NCBI GenBank assembly: GCA_947496535.1
Contig: CANMDE010000001.1
Location: 620,001-684,000 of the forward strand
Direction of reading: 5' to 3'
From: an uncultured Paracoccaceae bacterium
GTDB lineage: Bacteria; Pseudomonadota; Alphaproteobacteria; Rhodobacterales; Rhodobacteraceae
Length of the DNA: 64,000 nucleotides
The notes beneath the pieces are model-generated. The model did not search any database. It saw only the letters and a list, made by a program, of their open reading frames with translations, and was not told where the DNA came from. Positions 63,416-64,000 of this stretch are shown here, piece by piece. Every line of letters starts with the position of its first letter. Positions within the stretch are counted from its first letter, which is position 1. Both the position numbers and the translations under genes were made by a program.

Positions 63416-64000
63416 TTAGGTACTTGCCGTAGCACTATCACGCGCTTTGGCGGCAGCCAGCGTATCTTTCAACTCGGTTTCCATTTTCTGCAATTCTGTC
63501 TCTGCCTCGGCACGCTTGCGCTTGCCTTCATCGGCAATCTCAAGGCTTTCGTTGATCGTGGCGATCAGATTTGCATTGGCGGACTTGACGGCTTCGATGT
63601 CGAAAACACCGCGTTCCATCTCTTCGCGGATTGTCCTGTTGGCCTGACGCAGGTTCTCTGCGTTGGCTTGCAACAGCTCATTGGTCAGATCGTTGGCATC
63701 GCGGACGGCCTCTGCCGCCTCGGATGACCGCTGGATCGTCACGGCCTGCGCCAACTGCGTTTCCCACAGCGGCACAGTGTTCACGAGGGTCGAATTGATC
63801 TTCGTCACCAGCGATTTGTCATTTTCCTGCACCAACCGGATCGAGGGCAGGGACTGCATCGTCACCTGCCGTGTCAGCTTCAGGTCATGCACCCGGCGTT
63901 CCAGATCGTCACGGGCAGCACGGATGTCGCGCAATTCCTGCGCTTTCATCACCTGATCGTTCTCAGCAGCGGCCTTCACCTCAGCGTCCTTGGCCGGGAT
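63416..64000 (-). CDS. telA: toxic anion resistance protein TelA, 5' part outside the window
   Basis: The frame is open to the last base and begins IPAKDAEVKAAAENDQVMKA, then VHDLKLTRQVTMQSLPSIRL, NSTLVNTVPLWETQLAQAVT and the C-terminal helix region AETELQKMETELKDTLAAAK. This is the C-terminal half of the TelA family, which is largely helical. TelA (YceH) gives resistance to tellurite and some membrane-active agents; in this order it is commonly beside xpaC, which would lie just beyond base 64000. It is the upstream gene of the visible operon. Confidence 0.9.
   Translation of the reverse strand: MPAKDAEVKAAAENDQVMKAQELRDIRAARDDLERRVHDLKLTRQVTMQSLPSIRLVQENDKSLVTKINSTLVNTVPLWETQLAQAVTIQRSSEAAEAVRDANDLTNELLQANAENLRQANRTIREEMERGVFDIEAVKSANANLIATINESLEIADEGKRKRAEAETELQKMETELKDTLAAAKARDSATAST

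Overview
The window reads as chromosome of a marine alphaproteobacterium of the order Rhodobacterales (Roseobacter group, possibly near Yoonia or Loktanella; the genus is a guess). The reasons are the gene pairs tolC beside a PIMT-family methyltransferase, pleD beside a DUF3572 gene, and putA divergent from an Lrp-type regulator. A carnitine dehydrogenase/thioesterase fusion, a DUF6280-like gene and the SSSWPxNSRRR-coding dispersed element fit as well. There are no rRNA genes, transposases, phage genes or CRISPR arrays. Two tRNA genes are present, Cys-GCA and Leu-UAA.

Layout. 1-1.6 kb: the end of a DUF1566 protein and a small membrane protein in loosely packed, accessory-looking DNA. 1.6-4.8 kb: a dimethylglycine/sarcosine-type dehydrogenase and an AT-rich secreted protein. 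4.9-13.8 kb: tRNA-Cys, methyltransferase, TolC, an acidic PopZ-like protein, CobQ, efp, ygfZ and an MsbA-type exporter. 13.9-24.5 kb: two aminotransferases, valS, an orphan molybdenum hydroxylase subunit, a DUF2235 hydrolase, a thioesterase and metF. 24.6-31.1 kb: metR, a GGDEF/EAL protein, an inositol phosphatase, and a PilJ/NarX-like periplasmic protein with a PstS-OmpA fusion. 31.4-36.8 kb: rhomboid protease, putA, putR, TPR protein. 36.8-44.1 kb: tRNA-Leu, a large BON/OmpA repeat protein, a lytic transglycosylase, metG, OsmC. 44.2-47.9 kb: beta-barrel protein, aldo/keto reductase, and a divergent lipoprotein/DUF6502 locus with twin operators. 48.1-52.2 kb: a carnitine-degradation operon. 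52.2-58.7 kb: Nudix, DUF983, an EF-hand/ECF-sigma/metal-sensor operon, PleD, DUF3572, HAD and CAP proteins. 58.7-64 kb: dtd, a PfkB kinase, and a zinc-ribbon/SPFH-GYF/DUF2927/TelA operon that leaves the window.

How the genes may work together. Carnitine catabolism (CdhC, CdhA-CdhB) yields glycine betaine. Stepwise demethylation of that would pass through a dehydrogenase like the one at 1.6-4 kb, which feeds one-carbon units to folate and MetF. PutA/PutR handle proline. These are routes for osmolytes common in seawater. Several operons concern the envelope: TolC/exporter, OmpA proteins, the ECF cluster and the TelA-SPFH cluster.

The least explained items are four. First, a divergent promoter with a near-identical 17-bp palindrome on each -10 box, probably read by the DUF6502 protein it controls. 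Second, palindromic elements that sit in frame inside valS and putA and form the N-terminus of an aminotransferase. Third, a soluble PilJ/NarX-like sensor paired with a phosphate-binding/OmpA fusion across a 13-bp hairpin. Fourth, four convergent gene pairs whose stop codons interlock in a 4-base CTAR.
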